This document shows positions 61,624 through 64,000 of a DNA stretch of 64,000 nt, in pieces. Origin of the DNA: Protofrankia sp963555925 (GTDB lineage Bacteria > Actinomycetota > Actinomycetes > Frankiales > Frankiaceae); contig CAUVXJ010000089.1 in assembly GCA_963555925.1 (NCBI GenBank), positions 1 through 64,000 of the forward strand, given 5' to 3'. Position numbers and translations under genes: made by a program. The notes under the pieces were generated by a model. It was not told the origin of the DNA. It made no database searches and saw only the letters and a list, made by a program, of their open reading frames with translations. Numbering within the stretch: the stretch's first letter is position 1; each line of letters starts with the position of its first letter.

Positions 61624-64000
61624 GTGTCAACGCCGCTGAGAATCGTCAGCAGTATAGGGGAAGTGATCATAACGGGTGATCGCCCTTTTGTGGTGGGTCG
61701 GGGGAAGGGATCCGACCTGGTGCTGTTAGACCGCCAGGTTTCGCGCCGCCACGTGGAAATTACGTGCACCGATTCTGAATGGACCGCGAAGGACGTCAGC
61801 TCGTACGGAACCTGGGTGGACGGAGAACGGGTCCAGCAGGTCGCCGTGCGGGGGGAGGTACGGCTCCGGCTCGGCGCGCTCGACGGCCCCGAGCTCATGA
61901 TGCTGCCGGTCGTGGCGGACATCCCGAAACAGCCGGAGCTCGATCCGCGCTCGGAGATGTCCACGGTCTGGCGCGGCAGCCCCGAGTACGAACGCGACCG
62001 ACAGGCGGTCGCCGCCGCCGCCACTGCCACGGCCACCACCGCGGCCAACGGTATAACGAGGCTGGAACGCGAACACGGCCGGCGCAACACCTACCCGCTC
62101 CGGCGGGGGACGATGTCGATAGGGCGGTCCCGGGACAACGACATCGTCGTGGCCGACCTGCTCGCCTCCCGGCGTCACGCCGAGATTTTCGTCGGCCAGA
62201 GCGGCGTACATGTCGTCGATCTCGACTCGGCGAACGGGACATTCCTCAACGGCCGGAAGATCAGTCGGGAGGCGGTCGCGCAGCGCGACATCATCGCCGT
62301 CGGCCATCATCTTTTCCAGCTCGAAGGCGACACGCTGGTCGAATATCTTGACTCCGGGGACGTCACCTTCGAGGCTGACGGCCTCAACGTCTTCGTCAAG
62401 GACATGCAGATCATGCATGACGTGAGCTTCCGACTGCCGGGGCGGGCATTGCTGGCCGTCATCGGCCCCAGCGGCTCGGGCAAGTCGACCCTGCTGAACG
62501 CGCTGACCGGTTTCCGGCCGGCCGACGACGGCTCCGTCCGCTATGCCGGCCGAGACATGTACGCCGAATACAGCGAACTACGCCGGCGAATCGGACATGT
62601 CCCGCAGGACGATCTTCTCCACACCACACTGACGGTCCGCAAAGCGCTGGAATACGGCGCGCGGCTGCGCTTCCCTCCGGACACCACCAAGGACGAGCGC
62701 CGGGAACGCGTTGACGAGGTTCTCCGCGAACTGGGGCTCGAGCAGCGCGCGGATGTCGCCGTGCAGAACCTCTCCGGCGGGCAACGCAAACGCACCAGCG
62801 TGGCGCTGGAACTGCTGACCAGACCGACGCTGCTGTTCCTGGACGAGCCGACCTCCGGCCTCGACCCCGGCATGGACCAGAACGTGATGGGCGCTCTGCG
62901 GACGCTGGCCGACGGTGGTCGAACCATCGTGGTGGTGACCCACAGCGTTGCACAGCTCGATATCTGCGACTATATTCTTGTGCTTGCCAAGGGCGGGCGT
63001 ACCGCTTATTTCGGCCCGCCGAAAAGCGCCCTCACCTTCCTTGGGAAGAAGTCGTGGCCGGATGTCTTCCAGATGTTGGAAGGCGCCTCACCGATCGAGC
63101 TGGCGGGCCGATTCCGCGACTCCGAGTACTTCGTCCCGGCGTCGGTCACGGCACCACCCGCGCGCCCGATACCAGCGGCGCTGCCGAGCGCACGACAACA
63201 GTCCCTTTTCTCCCAGATAGCGACGCTGAGCCGCCGCCAGCTGAGCGTCATCACCTCGGACCGCTCCTACCTCTGGCTGATCGTGGCATTTCCGTTCCTG
63301 CTGGGCATACTGCCCCGGGTCGGACCGGCGCCGCACCGTCTGGACCCGCTGCCCAACGGCATACCGAACGTCGATGCGCAGATGCTGCTCCTCGTGGTCG
63401 TGCTCTGCGCATGCTTCATGGGAATGGCGAACTCGATCCGGGAAATTGTCAAAGAAAAGGCGATCTATCGGCGAGAACGGGCCATCGGACTCTCGATCAC
63501 GGCATATCTCGGGTCGAAGGTCGTCGTCCTCGTCATCATCACCACTCTGCAGAGCATCGTCTTCACGATGATAGGAATGACCAACCGCACACCGCGCCAG
63601 GCGGTCGCGCTCAGTGTGCCCATGCTGGAGGTCATCCTGGCGGTTACCATGATCTCGATATCGTCGGCAATGCTCGGCCTGGCGATTTCCGCATGGGTCG
63701 ACAACGCGGACAAAACCATGCCACTGCTGGTGATGACCACCATGTCGCAGGTCGTTTTCAGCGGCGGGCTCGTCCCGCTGGAGCGCAAACTCGGTCTGCA
63801 GCAGATCAGCTATCTCATGCCGGCCCGCTGGGGTTACGCGGCGATCGCATCCTCGGCCGACCTCAATGATGTGGTGAAACTCGGCGACGCCCCCTTCTCC
63901 CGGGGCCCGGTCGATCCGCTGTGGGTGCACGCCGGTCACGTCTACGTCACCGACATCGTGGCGGGTGTCGGTGTCGGGTGTCTGGCGGTGGGTGCCTGCG
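61624..64000 (+). CDS. Double-FHA ABC transporter (3' end outside window)
   Basis: The first 792 codons of a fused transporter. Two FHA domains come first (VVGRGKGSDLVLLDRQVSRR and SIGRSRDNDIVVADLLASRR), each with the phosphothreonine-binding Arg/Ser loop. An ABCG-type ATPase domain follows: Walker A GPSGSGKSTLLNAL, signature NLSGGQRKRTSVALELL, Walker B LLFLDEPTSGLD and H-loop VVVTHS. The ABC2 membrane part begins near residue 545 (YLWLIVAFPFLLGIL). GTG 61624 follows AAGGGGGA. FHA domains tie it to Ser/Thr kinase signalling; the kinase at 19883-22609 is a possible but distant partner. The substrate is unknown. Confidence 0.9.
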   Translation, partial: MSTPLRIVSSIGEVIITGDRPFVVGRGKGSDLVLLDRQVSRRHVEITCTDSEWTAKDVSSYGTWVDGERVQQVAVRGEVRLRLGALDGPELMMLPVVADIPKQPELDPRSEMSTVWRGSPEYERDRQAVAAAATATATTAANGITRLEREHGRRNTYPLRRGTMSIGRSRDNDIVVADLLASRRHAEIFVGQSGVHVVDLDSANGTFLNGRKISREAVAQRDIIAVGHHLFQLEGDTLVEYLDSGDVTFEADGLNVFVKDMQIMHDVSFRLPGRALLAVIGPSGSGKSTLLNALTGFRPADDGSVRYAGRDMYAEYSELRRRIGHVPQDDLLHTTLTVRKALEYGARLRFPPDTTKDERRERVDEVLRELGLEQRADVAVQNLSGGQRKRTSVALELLTRPTLLFLDEPTSGLDPGMDQNVMGALRTLADGGRTIVVVTHSVAQLDICDYILVLAKGGRTAYFGPPKSALTFLGKKSWPDVFQMLEGASPIELAGRFRDSEYFVPASVTAPPARPIPAALPSARQQSLFSQIATLSRRQLSVITSDRSYLWLIVAFPFLLGILPRVGPAPHRLDPLPNGIPNVDAQMLLLVVVLCACFMGMANSIREIVKEKAIYRRERAIGLSITAYLGSKVVVLVIITTLQSIVFTMIGMTNRTPRQAVALSVPMLEVILAVTMISISSAMLGLAISAWVDNADKTMPLLVMTTMSQVVFSGGLVPLERKLGLQQISYLMPARWGYAAIASSADLNDVVKLGDAPFSRGPVDPLWVHAGHVYVTDIVAGVGVGCLAVGAC

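Overview
The window is GC-rich actinobacterial DNA, most likely Frankia or a close relative. Evidence is the strong GC bias at third codon positions, many GTG starts with GGAGG-type ribosome sites, a mycofactocin-type short-chain dehydrogenase, a geosmin synthase paired with a cNMP-domain encapsulin, a HelR-type helicase and an actinobacterial contractile injection system (eCIS). The genus is inferred from gene content only. Three runs of N (3988-4520, 5460-5824, 51412-52059) are assembly gaps. The first two look far too long for what they hide.

Layout. 1-3.2 kb: a compact minus-strand operon of a 40-residue acidic peptide, a JmjC/cupin_4 oxygenase and an aldo/keto reductase, a possible small ribosomal-peptide pathway; then a DUF1540 protein. 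3.4-5.2 kb: a decayed IS630-family element with both ends visible. 5.4-12.6 kb: metabolic and membrane genes (two dehydrogenases, a fatty acid hydroxylase joined to a DinB-like domain, a GT39-type glycosyltransferase, an unknown 414-aa protein). 12.7-16.8 kb: family 2B encapsulin plus geosmin synthase operon, with a decayed PHP hydrolase fragment beside it. 17-29.4 kb: a secreted-inhibitor remnant, a dehydrogenase, a Uma2 protein, a receptor-like Ser/Thr kinase, prephenate dehydratase convergent with tyrosyl-tRNA synthetase, a DUF234-type ATPase and a HelR helicase.

29.4-57.9 kb is built around the eCIS. A zinc-ribbon membrane protein and a very large MalT-like/SARP regulator precede a tightly coupled minus-strand operon. 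In transcription order it encodes sheath, tube, tail assembly chaperone, DUF6760, a long disordered protein, second tube, LysM protein, spike, PAAR tip, gp25, baseplate J and tail protein I. The eCIS AAA+ ATPase and DUF4255 protein lie about 8 kb further on, separated from the sheath by an ATPase, a two-component system with an M48 peptidase, and a broken Rhs toxin tip with a candidate immunity gene. Next to the DUF4255 gene, divergently, is a cell-wall hydrolase (SLT, NlpC/P60, Ca-binding repeats) without a signal peptide, a candidate payload; it is followed by a LuxR-type regulator.

58.1-64 kb: two coupled dynamin-like GTPases and the start of a double-FHA ABC transporter that runs off the window.

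Most novel points: the peptide-oxygenase-reductase operon with direct repeats upstream; a canonical G GGG GGA slippery site joining the eCIS tail chaperone to DUF6760 in the -1 frame; the candidate eCIS payload; and the 8-kb mosaic insertion splitting the eCIS locus.
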